DNA of 61,918 nt from contig NZ_NBXB01000004.1 in assembly GCF_003399635.1 (NCBI RefSeq), positions 1 to 61,918 of the forward strand, written 5' to 3'. The notes beneath the pieces were generated by a model. The model was not told where the DNA came from and did no database searches. It worked only from the letters and a program-made list of their open reading frames with translations. The position numbers and the translations under genes were made by a program. This DNA comes from Subtercola boreus (GTDB taxonomy: Bacteria > Actinomycetota > Actinomycetes > Actinomycetales > Microbacteriaceae). Positions 9,236 through 18,292 of this stretch are shown piece by piece; positions within the stretch are counted from its first letter, which is position 1; each line of letters opens with the position of its first letter.

Positions 9236-9282
9236 CCGGAGCCTTCGACTGTGAGGGTGTACAGGACTGCCACAGGGAAATG

Positions 9283-9308
9283 TGGTCAGACCATGTGGTC
9301 AGACCACA
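9283..9308. promoter_or_regulatory. Twin FadR-type operators
   Basis: TGGTCAGACCA occurs twice (9283-9293 and 9296-9306) with centres 13 bp apart. The second copy extends to the perfect 15-bp palindrome TGTGGTCAGACCACA (9294-9308). TGGT-N3-ACCA matches the consensus for FadR-subfamily GntR proteins, and the site lies just upstream of the FadR/lldD operon. Confidence 0.8.
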
Positions 9309-9429
9309 CTTTACGCCCCTTTTTCCCGGAAGACCAGCAACAATCCTTCTTCTGGTCGGCCCGGATTGTCATAGCCGGCTCATAGCTGCAGCAGGGTGCG
9401 TCAGAAGACTGCCGGCGCAGAGTATCTGC

Positions 9430-10824
9430 ATGACCTCGCCAGACTCCTCCCTCGCTCTTGATGTCGTGGTGCCCGTGTACAACGAGCAGGTGGCGATCGA
9501 GCCCAGCATCCGTCGCCTCGCCGACTACCTCACCGACGCAGTGCGCGTGCCGTGGCAGATCACGGTCGCCGACAACGCGAGCATCGACGAGACGCCGGCC
9601 ATCGCCGATTCGATCGCCGAGCGGTATCCGAATGTGCGCGTCATCCACACGGCGCGGAAGGGCCGCGGGCACGCGCTCAAGCTCGCCTGGGGTACCTCGA
9701 CCGCCCAGGTGCTCGCCTATGTCGACGTGGATCTCTCGACCGACCTGTCTGCCTTGCCGCCACTGATCGCACCGCTGCTGTCGGGGCACTCAGACCTCGC
9801 AATCGGCACGAGGCTCTCACGCTCGTCCCGCGTGGTGCGCGGTGGCAAACGCGAGTTCATCTCCCGCAGTTACAACGTGCTGCTGCACGGGATGCTCGGG
9901 GTGAGCTTCTCCGATGCCCAGTGTGGTTTCAAGGCCATTCGATCGGATGTCGCAGCCAAACTCCTTCCCCTTGTGCAGGATGACGCGTGGTTCTTCGACA
10001 CCGAGCTGCTGGTGATCGCGCAACGGAGCGGCCTGCGCATCCACGAGGTGCCGGTCGACTGGATCGACGACCTCGATTCGCGCGTCGACATCGTGCCGAC
10101 GGCAATGGAGGATCTCCGCGGAGTCGTGCGGGTGGGGCGGGACCTGATGCGCGGGGTGATCCCGGTGCAGGCGGTCTACGCCGAGCTCGGTCGATCGCCG
10201 ATCGGCCCGGTTGCGAGGCCGTCGTTCCTCGGTCAGGTGGTGCGTTTCGGTGTCGTCGGGGTGGCGTCGACGCTCGCCTATGCCCTCCTCTACCTGCTGT
10301 TCCAGGGCGTTCTCGGAGCGCAGGGGGCGAACTTCACGGCGCTGCTGCTCACGGCGGTCGCGAACACCTGGGCGAACCGGCGCTTCACATTCAGGATCCG
10401 CGGACCCGAAAAAGCTGCCACTCACCAGTTTCAGGGACTGATCGTCTTCGGAATCGCCTGGGTCATCACGGCGGGTTCGCTGGTGGCGCTGAACGTGCTG
10501 GCTCCGGATGCTCCCACTTTCGTGGAGCTCGTCACACTGACGGCGGCGAACCTGGTGGCCACCGCCGTGCGGTTCGTGCTCCTGCGTCGCTGGGTGTTCC
10601 GGGCGCCCAAGGTCTCCTCCTCCCCAGCCGGGGATTCGGGCGGGTTGTCCACAGATCCTGCTGCGGGCGGCCGCCCCGCGTTGGCCTTCGCTCAGGATGG
10701 GGCCACGTCCCAATCCGCCTCCTCGTCACTCGGTTCGTCTGCTTCCCCGTCGTCATCTTCTTCTTCTCCCGTCTCTCCCACTTCCACCTCTTCTTCGTCT
10801 TCACAGAAAGCGAGCGCCGCCTGA
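9430..10824 (+). CDS. GT2 glycosyltransferase fused to GtrA membrane domain
   Basis: A 464-residue protein. Residues 1-240 form a GT-A fold of family 2 (LDVVVPVYNE, the nucleotide-binding YVDVDLSTD, QCGFKAIR), as in polyprenyl-phosphate sugar synthases. Residues about 265-395 form a four-helix GtrA-like domain (VVRFGVVGVASTLAYALLYLLF, ANTWANRRFTFR, RFVLLRRWVF). It probably charges undecaprenyl phosphate with a sugar and helps present it across the membrane. The last 65 residues are a serine-rich low-complexity tail encoded by a TC-rich tract, looking like translated intergenic DNA. The stop overlaps the following GT39-type gene (TGATG), which would use the lipid-linked sugar. Confidence 0.87.
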   Translation: MTSPDSSLALDVVVPVYNEQVAIEPSIRRLADYLTDAVRVPWQITVADNASIDETPAIADSIAERYPNVRVIHTARKGRGHALKLAWGTSTAQVLAYVDVDLSTDLSALPPLIAPLLSGHSDLAIGTRLSRSSRVVRGGKREFISRSYNVLLHGMLGVSFSDAQCGFKAIRSDVAAKLLPLVQDDAWFFDTELLVIAQRSGLRIHEVPVDWIDDLDSRVDIVPTAMEDLRGVVRVGRDLMRGVIPVQAVYAELGRSPIGPVARPSFLGQVVRFGVVGVASTLAYALLYLLFQGVLGAQGANFTALLLTAVANTWANRRFTFRIRGPEKAATHQFQGLIVFGIAWVITAGSLVALNVLAPDAPTFVELVTLTAANLVATAVRFVLLRRWVFRAPKVSSSPAGDSGGLSTDPAAGGRPALAFAQDGATSQSASSSLGSSASPSSSSSSPVSPTSTSSSSSQKASAA

Positions 10825-12986
10825 TGACCAGCAGCACTCTTCCCAGGCCCTCTGCGCCCACCGCGCCGGGGGCGTCCGCTCTCGGCGGCCGAATCCGGAT
10901 GCTCCGCCGCTCCGTCATCCGCGGCCGGGCCACCCACGCCGCCTGGGAGCGTCCCGCGTTCCTCGGGCTCCTCCTCGTCACAGCGATCGCGTACTTCTAC
11001 AACCTCACCGCCAGCGGCTACGCCAACGAGTTCTACTCGGCGGCCGTCCAAGCCGGATCGACGAACTGGGAGGCGTTCCTCTTCGGTTCTTCCGACGCCG
11101 GCAACTCGATCACCGTCGACAAGCCCCCGGCGTCGCTCTGGGTCATGGCGCTGTCTGTTCGCGTCTTCGGCCTGAGTTCCTTCAGCATCCTGATGCCCGA
11201 GGTGCTCATGGGCCTCGTGACCGTCGCCCTCGTCTAAGTGATCGTGCGTCGCCACTTCTCTCCCGGTGCAGCGCTGCTGGCCGGCGGCGTGCTCGCCTCG
11301 ACGCCCGTCGCTGCCCTGATGTTCCGCTTCAACAACCCGGACGCCCTGCTCGTTCTGCTGATGACCGCGTCGGTCTACTTCACCCTGCGCGCCATCGAGA
11401 GCGGGCGTGAGCGCTGGCTGCTGCTCGCCGGGGCGATGATCGGATTCGGGTTCCTCACGAAACAGCTGCAGGCATTCGTCATCCTTCCCCCACTCGCTCT
11501 CGCCTACGGTTGGGCCGGCCCGGTGAAGTTCGGCAGGCGGCTGCTTCACCTTCTGGCCGCGCTGGCTGCCGTCATCGTCTCCGCCGGGTGGTGGGTTGCT
11601 CTCGTCGAACTCGTGCCAGCCTCCATGCGGCCCTATGTCGGAGGGTCGCAGAACAACGACTTCCTCGAACTGACCTTCGGCTACAACGGGTTCGGCCGCC
11701 TCACCGGCGCCGAGACCGGTAGCGTCACCGGCGGTGGCGGCGCGGCCACCACCGGGGGTCAATGGGGTGCCACGGGCATCACCCGCCTCCTCGACGGTGA
11801 GTTCGGCGGCCAGATCGCCTGGCTGATTCCGGCCGCCCTCGTTCTGCTCGTCGTCGGCTTCGTGCTGCTGCGCCGTCAGAAGCGAGTGGATGCCCGCCGC
11901 GCCATCCTCATCATGTTCGGCGGTTGGCTCGTCATCACCGGTCTCGTCTTCAGCTTCATGGCCGGCATCTTCCACGCCTACTACACGGTCGCCCTCGCCC
12001 CGGCCATCGCGGGAACGGTCGGAGCCGGGGCGATCCTCCTCTGGAACACCCGTCGGCATCTCTGGGCGCGCATCGTCGCCGCGGTCGTCGTCCTCGGCAC
12101 GGGAGTCTGGGCCTACTCGCTCCTGACTCGGGCCGCCGAATGGCTCCCATGGCTCAAATTCCTCGTGCTCTCGCTCGCCATCATCGGGGCCGGGATGCTC
12201 GTGGTCCGCTGGAAGCGACGTGCCTTCCGGGTGGCCGCGCTCGCAGTGGCTCTCACGGCGTCGCTCCTCGCCCCGGTCGCGTACACGCTCCAGACGCTCT
12301 CGACGGCGCACACCGGCTCCCTGGTGACTGCTGGCCCGACGGTGGCGTCGTCGACCGGCTTCGGCCGCGGAGGCGGTTTCGGCGGTGCGGGTGGTGCGGG
12401 TGGTGCGGGTGGTTTTGCCGGCGGCACGCGGCCGGGCGGAGCCACGACCGGTGGAACGACGACCGGCGGCGCAGGTGGCACTCCGCCCGGCGGGAGTCTG
12501 CCCGGCGGAACCGCCCCGGGTGCGACCGGTACGACCGGCGGCACCACCGGCGCAACGGGTACCGGCACGACTCGGGGAGGCACGGGCACCCGCGGTGCGG
12601 GCGGCGGCGGACTCCTCGGAGGGGCCACCGTGAGCAGCCGGGTCAGCGCGCTCCTCACAGCGAACGCCTCGAGCTACATCTGGGCCGCGGCAACGGTCGG
12701 CTCGCAGAACGCGGCCAGCTACCAGCTCGCCAGCCAGGCGGCCGTCATGCCCCTCGGCGGGTTCAACGGCAGCGACCCCTCGCCGACGCTCGGCGAGTTC
12801 AAGGCCCTCGTGGCCGCGGGCAAGATCCACTACTTCATCTCGGCCGGATCGATCGGTGCCTCCAACGGTGGCAGTTCGGTCTCCTCCGAGATCGCGAGCT
12901 GGGTCGCGTCGACCTTCACCGCCACGACGGTCGACGGCACCACGCTCTACGACCTGACGACGGCAGCCGCCGCCAGCCAGTCCTGA
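10824..12986 (+). pseudogene. GT39/ArnT-like membrane glycosyltransferase (YkcB type), interrupted by an in-frame TAA
   Basis: Two adjoining segments read in one frame. Residues 1-137 contain the first helix and the catalytic periplasmic loop (ANEFYSAAVQAGSTNWEAF, TVDKPPASLWV). After TAA at 11235-11237 the same frame continues from GTG 11238 with LIVRRHF-like sequence, MFRFNNPDALL, several helices, a long Gly/Thr-rich linker encoded near 12360-12610 and a conserved extracytoplasmic carboxy-terminal domain. Intact relatives run straight through, usually with tyrosine at this codon, so one base substitution explains the stop. GTG directly after the stop could allow reinitiation, but the product would lack the catalytic loop. 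The protein would normally transfer a sugar from the lipid carrier made by the overlapping GT2-GtrA gene to an envelope acceptor. Confidence 0.85.
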
Positions 12987-13085
12987 ACATCAGCTGCTGT
13001 TCCAGGGAGTCGATGTGATGTCGATCAATCCTCGAATCCACTGTGAACCAGAGGCGATTCCATGAGACCGTAGCCACAATGAAGG

Positions 13086-13631
13086 GTGTCGGAAACAGTG
13101 TCCATTGCCCTCGTGTGCGCTGCCATGGTCGGCGCGATCGCGGTCGCCCTGGTGGGTATCCCGTGGATGGTGCGCTCGGAGCGGGAGCAGCGCAAGCGAA
13201 CTCCGACCGCGGGCATGATCGGCATCGCCGACGAGATCTTCCACCCGGGGGCGCACCACGCCGACCTCATCTGGGTCGCCCAGACGGAGATGCCTGCGCC
13301 GGCCCCTCTCGCCGGGGATCCCTTCCCCGACGGCAAGGTCACCCTCGAACTCGGGAAAAGGCGTTGGCTGTACCCGGCCGTGAAATCGGCGCGGTTGCGG
13401 TGCAGGGCTCGACGGAGGGAGGCCCGCCGGTGTTCAGCGGCCAGCCCCCACGAATCATTGAATCGGCGGCCCCATCCCACTCCTCGCTCTCCTGTGCGGC
13501 GGACAGGGCAAGGGCCGCCCGTTCTGCGAACCCACGGCATGAACCCCTGTGCGTCGGGTGGCCCGTCGCCCCGCACCGGGCGTCCGCCCGGCGGAGCAGG
13601 GGCGGCGGGTAGGCTGGCGGCTTCGAAGTGA
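13086..13631 (+). CDS. Small single-TM hypothetical protein, carboxy-terminal part doubtful
   Basis: The first roughly 85 residues look genuine: a hydrophobic helix (SIALVCAAMVGAIAVALVGIP), a basic stretch (RSEREQRKR) and a conserved-looking segment GIADEIFHPGAHHADLIWVAQ followed by TEMPAPAPLAGDPFPDGKVTLEL. Similar short proteins in Microbacteriaceae end at about that point. Here the frame runs on for almost 100 Arg-rich residues without a stop, which looks like translated noncoding DNA and suggests a lost stop or a small indel near 13360. Starts at GTG 13086 or GTG 13098 are both possible. No function is known. Confidence 0.5.
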   Translation: MSETVSIALVCAAMVGAIAVALVGIPWMVRSEREQRKRTPTAGMIGIADEIFHPGAHHADLIWVAQTEMPAPAPLAGDPFPDGKVTLELGKRRWLYPAVKSARLRCRARRREARRCSAASPHESLNRRPHPTPRSPVRRTGQGPPVLRTHGMNPCASGGPSPRTGRPPGGAGAAGRLAASK

Positions 13632-13643
13632 AGGGTGTCGCCC

Positions 13644-14510
13644 GTGGGTCGCGTGTTCGTTGTCGGTTCGTTGAATGTCGATTCTGTGGTGCGCGTCGAA
13701 CGTCACCCCTCGCCGGGAGAGACGCTGATGGGTGGCGACCTCGCCACCTTCTGGGGAGGCAAAGGAGCGAATCAGGCCGTCGCGGCAGCGGAGGCCGGCG
13801 CCGATGTGGTCTTCGTCGGGCGGGTCGGAGATGACCCGAAGGGTGCCGAGTACCGCACGCGGCTCGCGTCCCGATCCATCGACGTGCGACCGCTCCGGGT
13901 CACGCGCGGTGTCAGCACCGGCCACGCGATGATCGCCGTCGCAGCGAGCGGGGAGAACACGATCATCGTCTCGCCCGGCGCGAACGCGCGAGTCACGGTC
14001 GCCGACCTCGACGTTCTCCGCGGCACGGGCGGGTTCGAGACCACCGACACGGTGTACGACTCCGAACCGTCGGGGATCACCGCGGGCGACGTTCTGCTGG
14101 TCTCGCTCGAGCTCGACGTCGAGGTTGTGTCCGAGGCGGTGCGGATCGCCTCCGCGGCCGGCGCGCGCGTCGTGCTGAACCTCGCCCCGTTCGCCGCGCT
14201 GTCGCCCGAGGTGCTGGCGCTCGCCGACCCCGTGATCGTCAACGAGCACGAGGCGGAGCAGCTCCGGGCATCCGGTGCCGAACCCGGCTCCCTGCTCGTC
14301 ACGCTCGGTTCTGCGGGCTCCCGCTGGGGCGACGTCGAGGTCGCATCGACCCGCGTCGCCGACGTCGTCGACACGACGGGAGCGGGGGACACCTACTGCG
14401 GCACGCTCGCGGCGAGGCTCGCCGCCGGCGACGACCGCGCGGCGGCCATGGCGGCGGCCAGCACCGCCGCGGCCCGCTCCGTCGCCTGGCTGGGCGCGCA
14501 GCCCGCCTGA
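13644..14510 (+). CDS. PfkB-family carbohydrate kinase (ribokinase-like)
   Basis: A 288-residue sugar kinase with the amino-terminal family signature GGKGANQAVAAAEAGADVVFVGRVG and the carboxy-terminal DTTGAGDTYCGTLAARLA, which contains the catalytic base aspartate and the anion hole. It phosphorylates a sugar, most likely ribose, with ATP, but the substrate is not provable from sequence. GTG 13644 is preferred because GAAGGG lies eight bases upstream; GTG 13635 abuts the same ribosome binding site. The gene stands alone, ending head to head with the rhamnose operon. Confidence 0.85.
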   Translation: MGRVFVVGSLNVDSVVRVERHPSPGETLMGGDLATFWGGKGANQAVAAAEAGADVVFVGRVGDDPKGAEYRTRLASRSIDVRPLRVTRGVSTGHAMIAVAASGENTIIVSPGANARVTVADLDVLRGTGGFETTDTVYDSEPSGITAGDVLLVSLELDVEVVSEAVRIASAAGARVVLNLAPFAALSPEVLALADPVIVNEHEAEQLRASGAEPGSLLVTLGSAGSRWGDVEVASTRVADVVDTTGAGDTYCGTLAARLAAGDDRAAAMAAASTAAARSVAWLGAQPA

Positions 14511-14545
14511 GCCGTCCGTCGGTTTCCCGCCGAAGTCAACTCCAG

Positions 14546-14593
14546 GGGACGCAAACTGCTCCAACCCAGACTCATGGGAGCAATTCGCGTCCC
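14546..14593 (-). terminator. Long-stem hairpin at the end of the rhaI-rhaD-rhaB operon
   Basis: Arms GGGACGCAAACTGCTCC (14546-14562) and GGAGCAATTCGCGTCCC (14577-14593) enclose a 14-base loop. In the plus strand two pairs are mismatched, but in minus-strand RNA both become G-U wobbles, giving a fully paired 17-bp stem. That strand bias fits a terminator for the leftward rhaB transcript. There is no U tract. Confidence 0.6.
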
Positions 14594-14640
14594 TTCGGTG
14601 CGGCGATGGCGGGAGGGGCGTGTGCCGATGGCGGCGCGGG

Positions 14641-16125
14641 TCAGGCCGCGGGCTCGTACCGCATAGGCGGGAACGACGTCGCCACGAGCATCCGCATCGC
14701 CGCGAGGTCGCCCGACACGAGGCCGACGGCCCGCGCCTGCATCAGCACGTTGCCGAGCGCTGTCGCCTCGACCGGCCCCGCGAGCACGGGAAGACCGGTT
14801 CGATCCGCCGTCAGCTGGCAGAGCAGCGCGTTCTGCGATCCGCCACCGACGATGTGGATGGTGCGGATGACCTTTCCCGACAGTTCCGCCGCCGTGGCGA
14901 GTGAGGCGGAGTACGCCTCGGCGAGACTCTCGAGAATGCTCCGCACGAATTCCGCACGCGACGTGGGCGTGGGCTGATCGTGGTCTGAGCACCACGCAGC
15001 GATGCGTGCGGGCATGTCGCCGGGCGAGACGAAACGGGCATCCCCGACCTCGAAGACGGCAACTGGACCGACGACTGCGGCGGCATCCGCCAGCAGGGAC
15101 GGCAGGTCGATGACCTCACCGGACCGCTCCCAGGTGCGAACGGACTCGGACAGCAGCCAGAGCCCGGAGACGTTCTGCAGAAACCTGACCCGGCCATCCA
15201 CCCCGCCCTCGTTGGTGAAGTTCGCCGCGCGGCTCTCGTCACTGACTACCGGATGCTCGAGCTCGACACCCACAAGTGACCAGGTTCCGCTGGAGATGTA
15301 GGCGAAGTCGTCATCCACGGCGGGCACTGCCATCACGGCGGAGGCGGTGTCGTGCGATCCGATGGCGCTCACGGGTAGGCGCGACGCGAGGTGGGCGGCG
15401 CCGATCTCCTCGGTGACCGCCGGAAGCAACCGCCCGACCGTCTCGCCGGGTTCGATCAGTGCGGGGAAGAGTTCACGAGACAGGCCGAGCCGGCCGATCA
15501 GGGCGTCATCCCATTCGCGCGTCTGTACGTTGAGCAGGCCCGTCGTCGATGCATTCGTGCGCTCGGCGCGGCGTTCACCTGTCAGCCAGTAGCCGATCAG
15601 GTCGGGGATGAGCAGCAGCGCATCCGCCTGGTCCAGGATGTCGCGGGGCTCGGCCCCGAGCTGGTAGACCGTGTTGATCGTGAGGAACTGCAGCCCGCTC
15701 GCACGGTACAGCTCGGCGAACGGCACGGCGCCGTGGATGGCGTCGACGCCTCGCGCGGTGCGGTCGTCGCGGTAGTGGAACGGGTTGCCGAGCATCCGGT
15801 CGCCTCGAAGAAGTGCGTAGTCGACGGCCCAGGAGTCGACGGCGATACTGGCGAGGCCCGGTTCGCGGCGCACCGCTTCGGCGAGGCCGGCGATGACGTT
15901 CCGGTAGAGCTCGAGGATGTTCCAGTGCAGGCCGTCGATCGTGCGCACGGGGGTGTTCGGGAAGCGGGCGACCGATTCGAGGCGGATCCCGTCGGGGCCG
16001 ACGTAGCCGAGCATGACGCGCCCGCTCGTCGCGCCGAGGTCGATGGCGGCCACGACGCCGCCTGCGGGTGCCGCACCGCCTGCGGGTGCCGCGCCGCGTG
16101 CGGGTGTGCCCACCTCCGCACTCAT
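14641..16125 (-). CDS. rhaB: Rhamnulokinase
   Basis: A 494-residue FGGY kinase that phosphorylates L-rhamnulose to L-rhamnulose 1-phosphate. The amino-terminal ATPase fold begins VAAIDLGATSGRVMLG. The family core FHYRDDRTARGVDAIHG, INTVYQLGAEPRDILDQADALLLIPD and the SGTWSLVGVE segment follow, and the carboxy-terminal domain has IHIVGGGSQNALLCQLTAD and GPVEATALGNVLMQARA. Upstream of the fold lies a short repeat (AAPAGGAAPAGG) encoded by GCGGGTGCCGC units. The ATG overlaps the rhaD stop (ATGA), making it the last gene of the rhaI-rhaD-rhaB operon. Confidence 0.93.
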   Translation of the reverse strand: MSAEVGTPARGAAPAGGAAPAGGVVAAIDLGATSGRVMLGYVGPDGIRLESVARFPNTPVRTIDGLHWNILELYRNVIAGLAEAVRREPGLASIAVDSWAVDYALLRGDRMLGNPFHYRDDRTARGVDAIHGAVPFAELYRASGLQFLTINTVYQLGAEPRDILDQADALLLIPDLIGYWLTGERRAERTNASTTGLLNVQTREWDDALIGRLGLSRELFPALIEPGETVGRLLPAVTEEIGAAHLASRLPVSAIGSHDTASAVMAVPAVDDDFAYISSGTWSLVGVELEHPVVSDESRAANFTNEGGVDGRVRFLQNVSGLWLLSESVRTWERSGEVIDLPSLLADAAAVVGPVAVFEVGDARFVSPGDMPARIAAWCSDHDQPTPTSRAEFVRSILESLAEAYSASLATAAELSGKVIRTIHIVGGGSQNALLCQLTADRTGLPVLAGPVEATALGNVLMQARAVGLVSGDLAAMRMLVATSFPPMRYEPAA

Positions 16126-18158
16126 CGCAGGAATGCCGCGGCCACGCCGGCGTCCACCGGGATGTGCAGCCCCGTCGTGTGCGACAGATCGTCGCCGGTC
16201 AGTACCGCGACCGCGTTGGCCACGTTCTCCGGTAGCACCTCGCGCTTCAGCAGCGTGCGCTGGGCGTAGTACGCGCCGAGGTCCTCTTCCGGAACCCCGT
16301 ACACAGCCGCGCGCTTGGCGCCCCAGCCCCCCGCGAAGATGCCCGACCCGCGCACCACTCCGTCGGGGTTGATGCCGTTCACCCGCACACCGTATTCGCC
16401 GAGTTCGGCGGCCAACAGCCGCACCTGGTGGGCCTGGTCGGCCTTGGTCGCCGAGTAGGCGATGTTGTTGGGGCCGGCGAAGACCGAGTTCTTCGACGAG
16501 ATGTAGACGATGTCCCCGCCGAGTCCCTGGTCGATGAGTACGCGGGCCGCGGCGCGCGAGACCATGAACGAGCCCTTCGCCATGACGTTGTGCTGCAGGT
16601 CCCAGTCTGCGTCGGTCGTGTCGAGCAGCGACTTCGACAGCGACAGGCCCGCGTTGTTCACGATGAGGTCGAGGCCTCCGAAAGCGAGCAGTGCGGCATC
16701 CACCGCCGCCTGGATCTCGACGGCAGACGTCACGTTCGCCTGCACGCCGATGGCGACATCCGTCGACCCCAGCTCGGCCGCAGCGGCAACGGCCTTCTCG
16801 AGGTCGAGGTCGGCAATGACCACACACGCACCCTCGGCGGCGAGGCGGGTCGCGATGGCTTTGCCGATCCCGGATGCCGCGCCGGTCACCAGCGCGATGC
16901 GGGTGGCATGCGAGGCGGGCTTCGGCAGGCGCTGCAGTTTCGCCTCCTCGAGGGCCCAGTACTCGATGCGGAACTTCTCGGACTCGTCGATCGGAGCATA
17001 CGTCGAGAGTGCCTCGGCCCCCCGCATGACGTTGATCGCGTTGATGTAGAACTCGCCAGCGACGCGCGCGGTCTGCGCGGTGGCGCCGTACGAGAACATG
17101 CCGACGCCCGGGATCAGCACGATCGCCGGGTCGGCGCCGCGCATGGCGGGGCTGTCGGGCGTCGCGTGGCGGTCGTAGTAGGCCGCATAATCGCTGCGGT
17201 ACTGCTCGTGCAGTTTCTTCAGGCGCGCGATCTGCTCCTCGATGGAGGCCGTCGCCGGCAGGTCCAGGATGAGCGGCTTCACCTTCGTGCGGAGGAAGTG
17301 GTCGGGGCAGCTGGTGCCGAGCGCACCGAGTCGCGGATGTTCGGCGGAAGCCAGGAAGTCGAGCACCACGTCGGCATCGGTGAACGACCCGACCTGCTCA
17401 CGGTCGGTGGAGGCGAGGCCCCGGATGCTCGGGGCGAGCGCAGCGGCTCTCGCGCGACGTTCGGCGGGCGGGAGTGCGGCGTGGCCGTCGAGGGCGGGCC
17501 CGAACGGTTCGGAGCGGCCGTGCTCGGCGATGTACGCGGCGGCGGTCTCGATGATCCAGAGCGAGTTCGCCTCCGCTTCGCCGCTGGAGTCGCCCCAGGC
17601 GGTGATGCCGTGGCCGCCGAGGATCACGCCGATCGTGTGCGGGTTCGCCTCCTTGATCGCGGCAATGTCGAGGCCGAGCTGGAAGCCGGGGCGGCGCCAG
17701 TCGACCCACGCCACGCGACCACCGAAGATCGTCGCGGTGAGGGCTTCGCCGTCGGCTGCCGTCGCGATGGAAATGCCGGAATCGGGGTGCAGGTGGTCGA
17801 CGTGGGCCGCATCCACCAGCCCGTGCATCGCGGTGTCGATGGACGGTGTCGCCCCGCCCTTGCCGAACAAGGTGTGGTCGAAAGCGGCGACCATCTCGTC
17901 TTCGTGTTCGATTCCGCGGTAGACGCCTTTCAGCGCGCGGAGGCGGTCGAGCCGCAGCACGGCGAGTCCCTGCTCCTTCAGCGTGCCGAGGTCGCCGCCC
18001 GAGCCCTTGACCCAGAGCAGTTCGACATCCTCACCGGTCACGGGGTCGCGTTCGAGTCCCTTCGCCGACGTGTTGCCGCCCGCGTAGTTCGTGTTCTTCG
18101 GGTCTGAGCCGAGCCGGTTCGACCGCTCGATCAGCTCGCGGGCTGCGGGATTCGTCAT
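16122..18158 (-). CDS. rhaD: Bifunctional rhamnulose-1-phosphate aldolase / short-chain alcohol dehydrogenase
   Basis: A 678-residue two-domain enzyme. Residues 1-400 form a class-II aldolase/adducin domain (NTNYAGGNTSAKG, metal-ligand segment DHLHPDSG, GGHGITAWGD) that splits L-rhamnulose 1-phosphate into dihydroxyacetone phosphate and L-lactaldehyde. Residues about 420-678 form an SDR domain (VTGAASGIGKAIATRLA, NNAG, YSATKADQAHQ) that oxidises the lactaldehyde, giving L-lactate. The start at 18158 follows the family consensus (MTNPAARELIERSNRLG). It overlaps rhaB at its 3' end and is separated from rhaI by 134 bases holding a strong hairpin. Confidence 0.93.
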   Translation of the reverse strand: MTNPAARELIERSNRLGSDPKNTNYAGGNTSAKGLERDPVTGEDVELLWVKGSGGDLGTLKEQGLAVLRLDRLRALKGVYRGIEHEDEMVAAFDHTLFGKGGATPSIDTAMHGLVDAAHVDHLHPDSGISIATAADGEALTATIFGGRVAWVDWRRPGFQLGLDIAAIKEANPHTIGVILGGHGITAWGDSSGEAEANSLWIIETAAAYIAEHGRSEPFGPALDGHAALPPAERRARAAALAPSIRGLASTDREQVGSFTDADVVLDFLASAEHPRLGALGTSCPDHFLRTKVKPLILDLPATASIEEQIARLKKLHEQYRSDYAAYYDRHATPDSPAMRGADPAIVLIPGVGMFSYGATAQTARVAGEFYINAINVMRGAEALSTYAPIDESEKFRIEYWALEEAKLQRLPKPASHATRIALVTGAASGIGKAIATRLAAEGACVVIADLDLEKAVAAAAELGSTDVAIGVQANVTSAVEIQAAVDAALLAFGGLDLIVNNAGLSLSKSLLDTTDADWDLQHNVMAKGSFMVSRAAARVLIDQGLGGDIVYISSKNSVFAGPNNIAYSATKADQAHQVRLLAAELGEYGVRVNGINPDGVVRGSGIFAGGWGAKRAAVYGVPEEDLGAYYAQRTLLKREVLPENVANAVAVLTGDDLSHTTGLHIPVDAGVAAAFLR

Positions 18159-18201
18159 GGGTTGCTTTCTGTTTCGGCACTGAATGATCTGACGCGTGAT
18201 G

Positions 18202-18253
18202 TGCGGGCAGAAATGACCCCAAAACTCTGGTTTCAGGTGTTTTTCTGCCCGCA
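18202..18253 (-). other. Hairpin inside the rha operon, between rhaI and rhaD
   Basis: TGCGGGCAGAAA (18202-18213) and TTTCTGCCCGCA (18242-18253) pair perfectly over 12 bp. In minus-strand RNA the inner bases ACCTGAAA and TTTTGGGGT extend the stem with one mismatch. It could partly terminate transcription or stabilise the upstream rhaI message, giving unequal expression of rhaI and rhaD. Confidence 0.55.
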
Positions 18254-18292
18254 GATCGGGGGTGGGGGTGGAGGAGGGGTGTGACAGGCGGG

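Noticed and set aside
10692-12830. 700-residue minus-strand frame opposite the GT39-type gene
   Set aside because: Antisense shadow; its sequence is low-complexity and the plus strand aligns to a known family.
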